Notes: generated from the sequence alone by a model not told the origin. Numbered from the stretch's first letter, positions 16,187 to 25,170 are shown. The stretch is 64,000 nt of DNA from Delftia acidovorans (GCA_031286585.1 JAITUC010000024.1:310001-374000); one strand, 5' to 3'. Translations and numbers: made by a program.

Positions 16187-17242
16187 ATGCTCGGCTACGC
16201 ATTTAACCAATGTGCACTATTCAAAACCCGCTCTAAAGGTCGCTTGGCGGATTTGCTATGCACAAACGTAGCCAACTTAAAAAGATTAACAGGCCCCGGG
16301 CAATATAAAACATTTACTCTTCCGGAAAGTGTGTGTGAATTCACGGGAAAAAAGAAGGATTCACGTAACGTCGAAGAGCCAAAACGTGAGCTTAGAAGAA
16401 TTCACGACAGAATTCGAGAACTACTCTCACGAGTCGCGCTTGTCGATTATGCACACGCTGCGGTAAAGGGGCGTTCTTATAGAACGAATGCACAGGCACA
16501 TCAGAAATCTGAGATTGTTGCCAATTTTGATATCAAGCGATTTTATCCATCCACGTCGCAGAGTCATGTAACGCAGTTCTTCTTTAAGGAAATGAAATGC
16601 TCCGCTGACGTGGCGACACTTCTCGGAAAAATACTTTGCTACCGCTCCGGCTCAGACAACACAGGCCGCCTTCCAACGGGTAGTCCAGCAAGCCCGATAG
16701 TCTCCATATATGCAAACAAGGCTATGTTTGATGCGCTTAATAATTTAGCGCGCGCATCTGACTTAATTTTCACATGCTATGTGGATGATTTAACTTTTTC
16801 AGGCAAAAAACTCCCCCCCCGGCTTCATAGACGCGTAAATTCCATAGTTCTAAACAACGGGCACAACCTAAAGGATGCTAAAACAATAGTCTTCGGGAAA
16901 GGTATGGTGAAACATATCACAGGTGTCGCGATCAAAGATGGGAAAATCGCCGTACCTCACTCGCGGTTCTTTAAAGCACGTAAGATCGAAGAAAAAATTT
17001 CTAGAGCAGGTACATTTTCTGAGCAAGCCATGCTTATGAGAAAACTCTCCGGGTTGCTTGGAGAGGCCGCATCAATAGATGAAAATTACAAAAAATGGGC
17101 AACAGAGAGCTATAAATCACTAAACATAACGAACCATAAGACTATCATTACATTTGACGGCGAGATAATCGTTAAGAAAAGGATCAAGCCATATCCAGTG
17201 GTTTCTTCAGTCCTCCCCGAAAGCCCTCCTCCTTGGGATTAA
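16187..17242 (+). CDS. Retron reverse transcriptase
   Basis: A 351-residue retron-type RT. It shows region X (NAQAH, residues 101-105, the retron NAXXH motif), the first catalytic Asp in ANFDIKRFYPS (D115), the LPTGSPASP block (162-170), the active site YVDD (198-201) and ITG (244-246) in place of the usual VTG that contacts the msr RNA. Length is normal for retron RTs. It would copy the adjacent msd RNA into msDNA primed from an msr guanosine. Base composition is much AT-richer than the surrounding chromosome and the phage core. The start follows the XRE stop by one base; AAGG lies 6 bp upstream. Confidence 0.9.
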   Translation: MLGYAFNQCALFKTRSKGRLADLLCTNVANLKRLTGPGQYKTFTLPESVCEFTGKKKDSRNVEEPKRELRRIHDRIRELLSRVALVDYAHAAVKGRSYRTNAQAHQKSEIVANFDIKRFYPSTSQSHVTQFFFKEMKCSADVATLLGKILCYRSGSDNTGRLPTGSPASPIVSIYANKAMFDALNNLARASDLIFTCYVDDLTFSGKKLPPRLHRRVNSIVLNNGHNLKDAKTIVFGKGMVKHITGVAIKDGKIAVPHSRFFKARKIEEKISRAGTFSEQAMLMRKLSGLLGEAASIDENYKKWATESYKSLNITNHKTIITFDGEIIVKKRIKPYPVVSSVLPESPPPWD

Positions 17243-17305
17243 TTCTAATTCATAGGACCGAGTAAGAGTAGCTAACCACTTCGTCGAAGGCCCCGCAGAG
17301 CGGTT

Positions 17306-18117
17306 ATGCTCGCTCCCCTCGTGGCACGACGACCCGTAAGCAAAGAACTTTGGCGACAGCAACAACCCCTGATCCCAGCCCTCGTGCCTTCTTCCAAAAG
17401 CGGTGCACGCAAGCTCGCAGTCAGCGATGAAGCTGCCCTCAGCGGCATCTTGTTCTTGCTGCAAACAGGCATTCCCTGGCAAGACCTTCCCAATCTCTTG
17501 GGTATGGCAGCGGCATGACTTGCTGGAGGCGCCTGTGCGGCTGGAATACTGTTGGTGTATGGGAGCAGTTGCACTAGGCCATGATGAATCGCTTGCGTGA
17601 ACATGACCAGATTTATTGGAGCCGGGCCAGCATTGTTGGCTCGTCGGTGCCAAGCGCCTGGGGAGTCAGGAAACAGCCCCCCACGGACAGAACAAGCTCG
17701 GTACCAAGCGGCACATCGTTGTAGACGCCAGAGGCATCCCACTGGTGATGTTAGTCAGCGGTGCGTATGACTCCAAGATGTTCGAGACATGCGTGGACGC
17801 GATTCCTGCGATTGCAGGCTTGGCAGGGCATCCCCCGTAAAAGAACAGCCAAGCTTCACGCCGACAAAGGCTACGACTTCAAGCGATGCCGGGCCCATCT
17901 AAGACAACGGGGCATTATCGGCCGGATTGCCAGACGAGGCGTTGAGAGCAGCGAGCGGCTGGGCAACAGTGGGCGGTGGAGAGGAAGCACAGCTAGTTGT
18001 TTGCAGGCTTGGCAAGCGGCGAATTCACTTGAACGACGGCTGGATATCCACGAAGCGCTGTTGAAGTTGGCAGCAGCGATCATCTGTGCGCGGTTCGTGG
18101 ATCGGTGGTGTTAGCAA
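17306..18117 (+). pseudogene. IS5-family transposase, decayed by frameshifts
   Basis: Pieces of an IS5-type transposase lie in order but in different frames: KELWRQQQPLIPAL and AALSGILFLLQTGIPWQDLP (17,330-17,500), SGMTCWRRL (about 17,510), LGTKRHIVVDARGIPLVMLV (17,690-17,760), RTAKLHADKGYDFKRCRAHL (17,840-17,900), then a damaged RW-x-VE region and LERRLDIHEALLKLAAAIIC up to a stop near 18,112. At least three frameshifts make it inactive. It separates the retron from the SMEK-like gene. The 17,243-17,305 gap shows nothing else. Confidence 0.85.
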
Positions 18118-18120
18118 CTC

Positions 18121-19149
18121 TTAATAGGCCGAAAGGTCAACGGATCCGATGATGTTCCGCAGGCTGAGCTTTTTTTCTTTGGCGAAATCCAAAAAATTGA
18201 TCCGTAGATCTTTTTGGTCGACGGGAATCGTAATGCCAATCTCTGGCGGGTCGCTTTCGTCGCAACACACATCAACAAAACCAGCGTGCTGGAGAATGTC
18301 TAGCTCGCCTTTCAAATCATCACCACCGTATAATCGCTTCACCTTGGAGAGCAAGAGATAAGACCACTCGTCCCGAGTAAAGTATCTTCCTTTTCCTTCT
18401 TCGCGACGTTCGCAGAGCATCGTGAGGAATTCACGGGTCATGCGAGGAAGTTTCGAGAGCTTTGTACCCAGCTCGAGTAGTGCTTCTTTTACCTCAGTGG
18501 CATCTATTTCATAGTTACCGATCTCCATGATGTAGGCTGCAAAACCGACACCATCACCGATTTTCGGCTTGGTAATGGTCTCCCACATGTCATACCCAGA
18601 CGTCGCGTAAACGCCATGTTCGTCTGGCACCTCCAGTTCCACTTTGAGCCGGGCCGAGTTCGCTCGAACGAATTCGTATAGCAACGTGAGGCGATCAAGC
18701 GGCAGGTCAATAGTCATCCGCGCAAGTGTGTTGAGATCCCAAATATCGTGGTCTTTATCGAATTCGTACTTAACCGCCAGTTCCGAATCAATTGTGTATT
18801 GACTTTGCCGGGAGTTCATTCCAAGCACAATGAACTTACCGTACCTTGCAACTTGTTCAGACGTGAGGTTCGTCAACGTCTTATTGACCTTCTGTGAGTT
18901 GGCAGTCGAGGTCACCTGTACGCCTATTTTTTTCGCCTCATCGCCCAAATCGATGCCGGGCTCATTGGATCGTTCCATGTTCAGGTTCTGGAAGTTAGCC
19001 TCCATCAAGATGTTTAAGAAGTCCCTGAAGTAGTTCTCTGCCACGACCGTCAGATCGTACAACTGAACCGCATTTCTCATCCTGACTTGATCACCCAAGC
19101 GGGCCAGTTCGTCAATGATTTCTCCCACCAGATAGCCTCTTGTCAGCAC
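18121..19149 (-). CDS. SMEK-domain-like protein (possible defence gene)
   Basis: A 342-residue cytoplasmic protein with a GTG start at 19149 and an AGGG Shine-Dalgarno. Residues 1-170 resemble the SMEK domain as I recall it: LTRGYLVGEIIDELARLGDQ, then NLNMERSNEPGIDLGDEAKK with IGVQVTSTANSQKVNKTL, and TIDSELAVKYEFDKDHDIWD. The E...D...QVT spacing also resembles PD-(D/E)XK nuclease cores. Residues 200-342 form an uncharacterised helical domain. SMEK domains occur in proteins of defence islands; the function of this one is unknown. It is flanked on both sides by IS5-family remnants and its GC content is below that of the phage core. Confidence 0.55.
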   Translation of the reverse strand: MLTRGYLVGEIIDELARLGDQVRMRNAVQLYDLTVVAENYFRDFLNILMEANFQNLNMERSNEPGIDLGDEAKKIGVQVTSTANSQKVNKTLTNLTSEQVARYGKFIVLGMNSRQSQYTIDSELAVKYEFDKDHDIWDLNTLARMTIDLPLDRLTLLYEFVRANSARLKVELEVPDEHGVYATSGYDMWETITKPKIGDGVGFAAYIMEIGNYEIDATEVKEALLELGTKLSKLPRMTREFLTMLCERREEGKGRYFTRDEWSYLLLSKVKRLYGGDDLKGELDILQHAGFVDVCCDESDPPEIGITIPVDQKDLRINFLDFAKEKKLSLRNIIGSVDLSAY

Positions 19150-19434
19150 AGTTCGTCCCTCGTCTTCTCAATGCAAAGCAGTATTACACCCGATCCGCTG
19201 CTCAATGTGAATTAAACGGGTCGATGCAACACAACAACTGCACCTAGCAGAAGGAGTTCTGACCATGAAGTCACGACCTCGGACTACTACACCAAAGCAC
19301 AGAAGGAGCTGATGCGGTCACGCGGGAGGTCCACACGATGCCTTCGGACCCCTATTTCGCCTCGCGTAGCTCGCCAACCCCGTACAGATGTTCCGGCACT
19401 CCGTCCGCCGCAGGGTGGTCACTGGGGTCGAAGG

Positions 19435-19520
19435 ACGGCTGGATATTCACGAAGCGCTGCCGAAACTAGCAGCAGCGATCATCTACGCACGCTTCGTGGA
19501 TCGGTTGGTGTTAGCCAGTC
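19435..19520 (+). pseudogene. Second IS5-family transposase 3' remnant
   Basis: The frame RLDIHEALPKLAAAIIYARF (then VDRLVL) repeats the end of the transposase at 18,036-18,117 (RLDIHEALLKLAAAIICARF) with many base differences, so it is a different, older IS copy rather than a recent duplication. No 5' part is visible. Confidence 0.75.
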
Positions 19521-19922
19521 TAAATGTCTTGCTCGTCCACGGAATCCTCTACCAGGACATTTTCAACACGTGGGGGTGCCGTCATACCCCGGATCTCACC
19601 GTCAAATACCGTCCTGGGAACCACACCGCGCATCGCCGCGCAAGCCGCGCCGCGCTTGGCGCCGGCCCCGGCCGGCAGGGCCGTCAGAAACCACACATTT
19701 AGGGCGGGGGCGAGGCGGGGGTCTCGGCGCGCGCTGGCGGTCAAGATGGGCTGTTTCGGCCGGATGGCGGGAAAGGGGGTGCCCTGAGATGGGGGCGTGC
19801 TGGGGCGTGGCGGGCCGCTGGGCAGCGCGTCGGGGCAGCGGCAAGGGGTGGAGCATGCCGCATGCGTCGAGCGCGCTGGAGGCCTGCGGGTGCGTAAGCG
19901 GAAAGTTACAGATTCAAATACA
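19521..19922. other. Non-coding GC-rich region around the predicted cos site
   Basis: About 400 bp without a supported gene. It becomes very G-rich on the plus strand from 19,690 to 19,880. Apart from the cos-like core described separately, I see no feature here. The stretch 19,150-19,434 to its left likewise holds no gene I can support. Confidence 0.4.
19709..19720 (+). other. Predicted P2-type cos core
   Basis: GGCGAGGCGGGG matches the start of the P2/P4 cohesive-end sequence as I remember it. The location supports it: in P2 the cos site lies just outside portal gene Q, and here it is 1.5 kb outside the start and 0.5 kb outside the end of the portal gene. The exact nicking positions cannot be given. 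Confidence 0.55.
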
Positions 19923-19961
19923 CTGTATATTTAAACAGTAGAACACTGTATATTCACACAG
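19923..19961 (+). promoter_or_regulatory. Two tandem LexA-type SOS boxes
   Basis: CTGTATATTTAAACAG (19923-19938) and CTGTATATTCACACAG (19946-19961) both match the CTGT-N8-ACAG LexA consensus exactly in the conserved halves; their centres are 23 bp apart. They lie 26 bp before the GTG of the 58-aa ORF, covering its promoter region. DNA-damage induction of that ORF is inferred. Confidence 0.75.
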
Positions 19962-19986
19962 TATTAGCGAGACACAAGGGGCCACA

Positions 19987-20163
19987 GTGAGCGATAGCAC
20001 AGAGACGGACGAACCCAATCAAGCGGCAATGCGGGACATCTATGCAACCATGATTGCCTTGGACGCACTGCTGCAGGCAGCGCAGGCCAACCCCGTGCCA
20101 GCGTGCCACGTCCGTCAGCTGCTGCAACCCGCTCTCAGGACGCTGGACCGCGCCACCAGCTGA
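19987..20163 (+). CDS. 58-aa ORF under tandem SOS boxes
   Basis: GTG start at 19987 with an AGGGG Shine-Dalgarno 6 bp upstream. The product begins MSDSTETDEPNQAAMRDIYA and is predicted all-helical (TMIALDALLQAAQ, HVRQLLQPALRTLDR); no family is recognised. It lies between cos and the portal gene and points away from the cargo. Two LexA boxes control it, which recalls phage 186, where a LexA-regulated antirepressor (Tum) near cos makes the prophage SOS-inducible. The functional parallel is inference; Tum is much larger. Confidence 0.6.
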   Translation: MSDSTETDEPNQAAMRDIYATMIALDALLQAAQANPVPACHVRQLLQPALRTLDRATS

Positions 20164-20176
20164 CCGCGCCAATGAA

Positions 20177-20202
20177 AAAGGGGCCTGCATGCAGGCCCCT
20201 TT
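20177..20202. terminator. Bidirectional terminator between the 58-aa ORF and the portal gene
   Basis: A perfect 26-bp palindrome beginning AAAGGGGCCTGC with T-rich ends on both strands, located between convergent genes: 14 bp after the SOS ORF stop and 18 bp after the portal-gene stop on the other strand. Confidence 0.75.
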
Positions 20203-20219
20203 GTTCCATCGTTTCCCGT

Positions 20220-21257
20220 CTACACCAGACCTTGCTGGGCCTGCTCAACGCTGGGCAGCAGGTAAGGGTCAAAGCTGCAGACAACATCCCCCATCCATTC
20301 ATTGATGGCCTGCGCGAAGTGCGTCTGCAGGGGCTGGATTTCGTTGCGCGCGAACACCCGGGCAGCGTTGACCACATCGCCGAAGCCCCCTGCATTGGCC
20401 GGCACCACGCCCATGAGCTGCGGCGGCACGCGGTGGGCGGCCAATTGGTCATCGCGGCTCACGTTCTTGATGTTGAAAAATTCATCCTTGGCCGCCGCCT
20501 CGCCGATGGGCAGCAGCTGGATGGCTTTCTCTTTGCCACCAGGCGAATGGAAAAACAGATTGCGGAAGTTGCCCATGCCCTTGGATGACTTGAGAGCCTG
20601 GCGCAGCGCATCCACATCGTCTTTAGCCACTTCGGGATCGCTCAGATAGAGGATGTATCCGGCATGGCTCCCATTGTTGTAATACCGGCGCCGAAACAGT
20701 GTGGCCGACTCATTGAGCCAGGCAGATTGCAAGGCGGCCAGGTACTGCGGCAGTCCATAGATTTCCTGGTGCACATCGGGCTGGAAGATGTGGCAAATGC
20801 TGCCCTCGGGAAACGTGTGCTCTTCCTGCCAGGTGCGACGGAACCCGAAGAGTCTCAAGCCACGGTGCCGCCGCGTGTACTTGGACAATACGTGGCGCAG
20901 GGGCAAAGTGCCACCCAGACGATTGCGCGGGCGCTCCAAGTAGCCATTGCCAAAAACAAGGAAGTCCAGAGCAGCCCAATGCACCGTGGCTCGGCTCAGC
21001 AGCGGATGCGGCCGCAGCGTGCTTGCGAGCACCTGGGCCTTGAATTGGATGGCGCTTTCGTGGTGGGTGGCAGCGCGCAGCGTGCGCGCCAGGCCATCGA
21101 AGCTGATGGGGGTTTCGTACCAATCCCCATTGAGCCAGCATTCCACGTAATCCAAGATTTCGCGCCGGTCCAGCACGGCCTCGGGATCGCCGAAAGAGAA
21201 AGCTTCGGCAGCGGCCGGCGCCGCCATGGTGCCCGCTTGGGCTATGGTGTCTATCAT
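20220..21257 (-). CDS. Q: Phage portal protein, P2 gpQ family
   Basis: A 345-residue portal vertex protein that forms the dodecameric DNA channel of the capsid. Family landmarks are FSFGDPEAVLDRREILDYVE, then WYETPISFDGLARTLRAATH, DFLVFGNGYLERPRN and the C-terminal PPQLMGVVPANAGGFGDV. Length matches P2 Q (344). Its ATG overlaps the terminase stop by four bases (ATGA), so the two are coupled; both are leftward, as in P2. Confidence 0.93.
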   Translation of the reverse strand: MIDTIAQAGTMAAPAAAEAFSFGDPEAVLDRREILDYVECWLNGDWYETPISFDGLARTLRAATHHESAIQFKAQVLASTLRPHPLLSRATVHWAALDFLVFGNGYLERPRNRLGGTLPLRHVLSKYTRRHRGLRLFGFRRTWQEEHTFPEGSICHIFQPDVHQEIYGLPQYLAALQSAWLNESATLFRRRYYNNGSHAGYILYLSDPEVAKDDVDALRQALKSSKGMGNFRNLFFHSPGGKEKAIQLLPIGEAAAKDEFFNIKNVSRDDQLAAHRVPPQLMGVVPANAGGFGDVVNAARVFARNEIQPLQTHFAQAINEWMGDVVCSFDPYLLPSVEQAQQGLV

Positions 21258-23179
21258 CCGTAGATCTCCAAAGTCGTGCGCTTGGGAACGCCGCCCACGG
21301 CGACGGCCTCCAGTGGCTCGTTATCCATTGCATTCATGCAGGCCCAGGCCAGATCCGCGTGGCTTGTCTCGCCGCCACGGCCGGCCGCATAGGTCACGCT
21401 CTTGCCCGAGCCCGTCAATTCGCGCTTGATGGCCATGAAACTGCGCTGCAGGTCCACGTCGCCGGAATCGAATTCAAAGCGGCCGGCACGCATCAGGCTT
21501 TGCGCCTTCATCACCAGGCGCGTTTTCACCTCCACGCTGTACTGCAACGACTTCACGCCAGGGAAAAATTTCTTGACGATCTGATACACGCCCTGGCCCA
21601 AGCCCGTGGTGTCGATGCAGATATGGGCCACGTTGTATTTCTCCGTCATCTTGCGGATGACCTCGGCCTGGTCCTCAAAGTCAGGTTCCTTGAATTGGAT
21701 GCGCTCCAGCACGCGGAACTTGCCCCCGGGCCTGTCTGGCGCGGCAAGCACTACCAAGCCGGCAGAATCGCCCGTGTGGCTGGGGTCATAGCCAATCCAC
21801 ACGGGTTTGCTGCCATACGGCCGCAGCGTGAACGGCTTGAAATCGTTCCATGCGTCCCAGCTGTCCGCATGGCAGCGCATCAGCGTGGACAGCGGGAACA
21901 CGGCGAAGGTGTCATCGACAAACCCGCACATGAGCAGGTTGTCCCACTCCTCGTCCGAATACTCGAAGCGCAGCTCGTCAAGGTCAAACAGATTGCAGCC
22001 GCCGCGCTGCGCATCCAGCACCGTGACAATCTGCCGCCATATCTTGTCCTCACCGGTGAAGCCGCCAGCCAGGTGCGAATGGCTCAGGTCCAGCTCTATG
22101 CGATCCTTCTTGGCGCGCTTCTTGTTGATGCGTTCGGCGCTCCACAGCGCATAGGCCTGGTGCTGCAGGCTGCTGGGCGTGGAAAACAACGTCTTGCGCC
22201 AATGCTTGTGAATGGCCATGCCGCTGGCCACCTTCCACAGCTCCGTGAAGTTGTTGACCCAAAAGAATTCATCGAAATAGAGATTGCCGTGGTACGACTG
22301 CGCGGTGCGGGCGCTCGTGCCCAGGAAATACAGCGTGGCGCCATTGCTCAGGACGATGGGATCGCCCTTCAAATCGATATCGCAATGCTCCTTTGCAAAC
22401 GCGATGATGTACTGCCGGAAAACATGGGCCTGCGCACGGCTGGCCGAAAGAAAAATCTGATTGCGGCCCGTCTGCAGGGCATCAATTAGGGCCTCGCGGG
22501 CGAAGTACCACGTTGCCCCGATCTGGCGCGATTTGAGGATGGCGCGCGTGCGCTGCTGGATCTGCTCCCACCAGGTCTTTTGGTAGTTGAAAAGTGAATC
22601 CAGAAAAGCCTGCGTGATCTTGTCCACGTCCTCGGACGTGAAGTGATTGCGCTCCGGCTGCTTCTTCGGCCCGGCATTGCGCTTTTCAATGGCCGGATTC
22701 AGATCCGTTTCGCGGCCCGTGCGCTCGTACTTGTGCACGCGCGCCAAGCGCTCCATGGCACGCCCCAGCGCGTCCATTTCCTTGTAATCGCCGTTGCCCT
22801 TGCCCTCCTTGTGGATGAGCGTGCACAGGCGCATTTCCAGCGATCCCTCGACGCGCTCCACGGGCTTGGCCGCGTCCCATCCATCGGCCTTTTTCCAGTC
22901 GTGCAGCGTGGTGCGCGCAATGCCAAGGTGCTCGGCGATATGCGTGATGCGCCACCCCATCCAGTACAGCGCCCGAGCCTGGCGCCGCTGGCCCGCCTCC
23001 CCGTCTGCAGTGAGGTCATGCAACAGCTGCACCTGGTCGGGCGGCGGGGCGTCGGGTTGGATGGGAAAGGGGTTGGCAGGCCTCTTTCGGCGCACGGCAG
23101 AAGTCATGCCATCGAGTGTCTGCATGCCATCGCGCGCGCGCATCACCTTTGCCCGCTGTGATCGCCTCGCACCGGCCAT
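21254..23179 (-). CDS. P: Phage terminase large (ATPase) subunit, P2 gpP family
   Basis: DNA-packaging motor, up to 641 residues. An N-terminal HTH-like segment (ALYWMGWRITHIAEHLGIAR) precedes a Walker A-type loop SRQIGATWY and a Walker B-like NLYFDEFFWV. The nuclease part holds the Asp of GYDPSHTGDSAG. P2 P has 590 residues, so the real start may be one of the internal Met codons (23143, 23125 or 23107); none has a clear ribosome site. It is divergent from the scaffold gene across a short gap that must hold both late promoters. Confidence 0.92.
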   Translation of the reverse strand: MAGARRSQRAKVMRARDGMQTLDGMTSAVRRKRPANPFPIQPDAPPPDQVQLLHDLTADGEAGQRRQARALYWMGWRITHIAEHLGIARTTLHDWKKADGWDAAKPVERVEGSLEMRLCTLIHKEGKGNGDYKEMDALGRAMERLARVHKYERTGRETDLNPAIEKRNAGPKKQPERNHFTSEDVDKITQAFLDSLFNYQKTWWEQIQQRTRAILKSRQIGATWYFAREALIDALQTGRNQIFLSASRAQAHVFRQYIIAFAKEHCDIDLKGDPIVLSNGATLYFLGTSARTAQSYHGNLYFDEFFWVNNFTELWKVASGMAIHKHWRKTLFSTPSSLQHQAYALWSAERINKKRAKKDRIELDLSHSHLAGGFTGEDKIWRQIVTVLDAQRGGCNLFDLDELRFEYSDEEWDNLLMCGFVDDTFAVFPLSTLMRCHADSWDAWNDFKPFTLRPYGSKPVWIGYDPSHTGDSAGLVVLAAPDRPGGKFRVLERIQFKEPDFEDQAEVIRKMTEKYNVAHICIDTTGLGQGVYQIVKKFFPGVKSLQYSVEVKTRLVMKAQSLMRAGRFEFDSGDVDLQRSFMAIKRELTGSGKSVTYAAGRGGETSHADLAWACMNAMDNEPLEAVAVGGVPKRTTLEIYG

Positions 23180-23262
23180 TCAGTTGGACGCCTACGCGGT
23201 GCGGCGGGAGCATAGAGGCATCCCCAAAAGGGGCCTATCAACCTACTCGCCAACCTGCACAC

Positions 23263-24108
23263 ATGAAAAAGTCCAAGTTGTTCCGCGTGGCTACCGAAGG
23301 TGCCACTACTGATGGTCGCACCATTTCTCGCGCGTGGATCGAGCAAATGGCTCGCAACTTCGACCCGAAGAAATACGCCGCGCGTGTCTGGATCGAGCAC
23401 ATGCGCGGCCTGCTGCCTGACAGCTCGTTTGCAGCCCAGGGCGACGTGCTTTCCGTGCAGGCCAAGCAGGAGGCAGACGGCAAGCTTGCGCTGTATGCGC
23501 AGATTCAGCCCCTGGACTCGCTGATCGCCATCAACCAGAAGGGCCAGAAGCTCTATACCTCCATCGAGGTGGACCCCGATTTCGCGGGCTCCGGCGAGGC
23601 CTACATGGTAGGCCTGGCCGTCACCGACACGCCGGCCAGCCTGGGCACCGAGATGCTGCAGTTTGCCGCGCAGCACCCGAACGCCAGCCCGCTGGCGGGC
23701 CGCAAGGTCAAGCCGGGCAACCTCTTCACCGCCGCCGAGCATTTCAGCCTGGAGCTGGAGCAAGAAGCCGCCGCCCCTCCTGGCAGCGAGGCAGGCGCCA
23801 TGCAGGCCGTGGTGGGCATGTTCTCCAAATTGCTGGACAAGCTCTCCCCGCCGCAGCCCGAGAAGAAGCCCGAATCTGTGCAGACGCACAGCGCTACGGC
23901 TGACCAGGCACCGCTGGTGGAAGCCTTTGCCGAGGCCGGCAAGGTGCTCAAGACCATGGCGGAAAAGCAGGACGAAATGGCCGGCCAGTTCGCCCAACTG
24001 CAAACGCAGCACAAAGAACTCGTTCAAAAGCTCAGCCAGCAGGAGCAGCCGGGCCATCAACGCCCACCCGCCACGGGCGGCAACGGCCAGGCCTTGGCCG
24101 ACTACTGA
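23263..24108 (+). CDS. O: Capsid scaffolding protein/protease, P2 gpO family
   Basis: A 281-residue scaffold with an N-terminal serine-protease domain, needed for procapsid assembly and maturation. Start MKKSKLFRVATEGATTDGRT, then ARVWIEHMRG and KLYTSIEVDPDF. D17, H46 and S100 lie close to the positions of the catalytic Asp-His-Ser reported for P2 gpO. The C-terminal half is coiled-coil scaffold (KVLKTMAEKQDEMAGQFAQL). The ATG at 23263 is set by the conserved N-terminus; the upstream extension is not family-like. Confidence 0.9.
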   Translation: MKKSKLFRVATEGATTDGRTISRAWIEQMARNFDPKKYAARVWIEHMRGLLPDSSFAAQGDVLSVQAKQEADGKLALYAQIQPLDSLIAINQKGQKLYTSIEVDPDFAGSGEAYMVGLAVTDTPASLGTEMLQFAAQHPNASPLAGRKVKPGNLFTAAEHFSLELEQEAAAPPGSEAGAMQAVVGMFSKLLDKLSPPQPEKKPESVQTHSATADQAPLVEAFAEAGKVLKTMAEKQDEMAGQFAQLQTQHKELVQKLSQQEQPGHQRPPATGGNGQALADY

Positions 24109-24159
24109 CCGCCGCGACCGGCCCAACCGACCACCAACGAATCACTGAGGAAACCCACA

Positions 24160-25170
24160 ATGCGCAACGAAACCGCTGCCCTCTTCGATGCCTACACGCA
24201 ACGGCAAGCCCAGCTGTCGGGCGTGGCCAGCGTCGGCCGGCACTTCAACGTCTCGCCCTCCGTCCAGCAGAAACTGGAGACTCGCATGCAGGAATCGAGT
24301 TCGTTCCTGAAGTCAATCAGCGTGCTGCCCGTCACGCCTCAGAAGGGCGACAAAGTGGGCCTGAGCCTGACCCGCCCCGTGGCCAGCCGCACCGATACCG
24401 ACGCGAACGGCCCCCGCAAGACCAAGGATCCGACCGGCAAGGACAAGAGCGGATACGAATGCCGGCAGATCGATTCCGATACGCACATCAAGTACGCGAT
24501 GCTGGATGCCTGGGCCCATTTCTCCGACTTTCAGGTGCGCATCAGCAACCTGATCGCGGAACGCAATGCGCTGGACCGCATCATGGTGGGCTGGAACGGC
24601 GTCAAGGCCGAGGCCACCACCAACCTGACCACCAACCCGCTGCTGCAAGACCTGACCAAAGGGTGGCTGCAACGCCTGCGCGAAGAAGCGCCGCAGCGCG
24701 TTATGTCCTCCGGCAAGGTGGCGGGCAAGGTCACCGTGGGGCCGGGTGGCGACTATAAAAACCTCGACGCCCTGGCGATGGATGCCAAGCACTCGCTGAT
24801 CGATGCGTGGCACCGCAAGAGTGCGGCTCTGCGCGCCATCTGCAGCGATGACCTGATGCATGACAAGCTGTTCCCCATCGTGAACAACAACGATCTGCCC
24901 AGCGAGCGCCTGGCGGCCGACATGGTGGTGAGCCAGATGCGCCTGGGCGGCACCCAGGCCGTGACCGTGCCGTTCTTCATCGACGGTGGCCTGCTCATCA
25001 CGCCGCTGGAGAACCTGGCCATCTACTGGCAACGCGATGCGCGCCGCAAAGCCATCATCGACAACCCGGCCATGAACCAGGTGGACTTCTTCAACAGCTC
25101 CAACGATGACTATGTGATCGAGGACTTTGGCGCCTGCGCCTTCGTCGAAAACATCGAATTCGTCGAATAG
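24160..25170 (+). CDS. N: Major capsid protein, P2 gpN family
   Basis: A 336-residue HK97-fold capsid protein. Family landmarks: MRNETAALFDAYTQRQAQLS, SFLKSISVLPVTPQKGDKVG and the C-terminal NDDYVIEDFGACAFVENIEF. A GAGGAAA Shine-Dalgarno precedes the ATG. P2 gpN has 357 residues and loses its N-terminus during maturation, with gpO as the likely protease. Confidence 0.93.
   Translation: MRNETAALFDAYTQRQAQLSGVASVGRHFNVSPSVQQKLETRMQESSSFLKSISVLPVTPQKGDKVGLSLTRPVASRTDTDANGPRKTKDPTGKDKSGYECRQIDSDTHIKYAMLDAWAHFSDFQVRISNLIAERNALDRIMVGWNGVKAEATTNLTTNPLLQDLTKGWLQRLREEAPQRVMSSGKVAGKVTVGPGGDYKNLDALAMDAKHSLIDAWHRKSAALRAICSDDLMHDKLFPIVNNNDLPSERLAADMVVSQMRLGGTQAVTVPFFIDGGLLITPLENLAIYWQRDARRKAIIDNPAMNQVDFFNSSNDDYVIEDFGACAFVENIEFVE

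Noticed and set aside
18121..19149. Homologue of P2 old/tin exclusion genes
   Set aside because: The position is comparable, but no ABC/TOPRIM (Old) or Tin-like pattern is present; the sequence fits a SMEK-like protein better.
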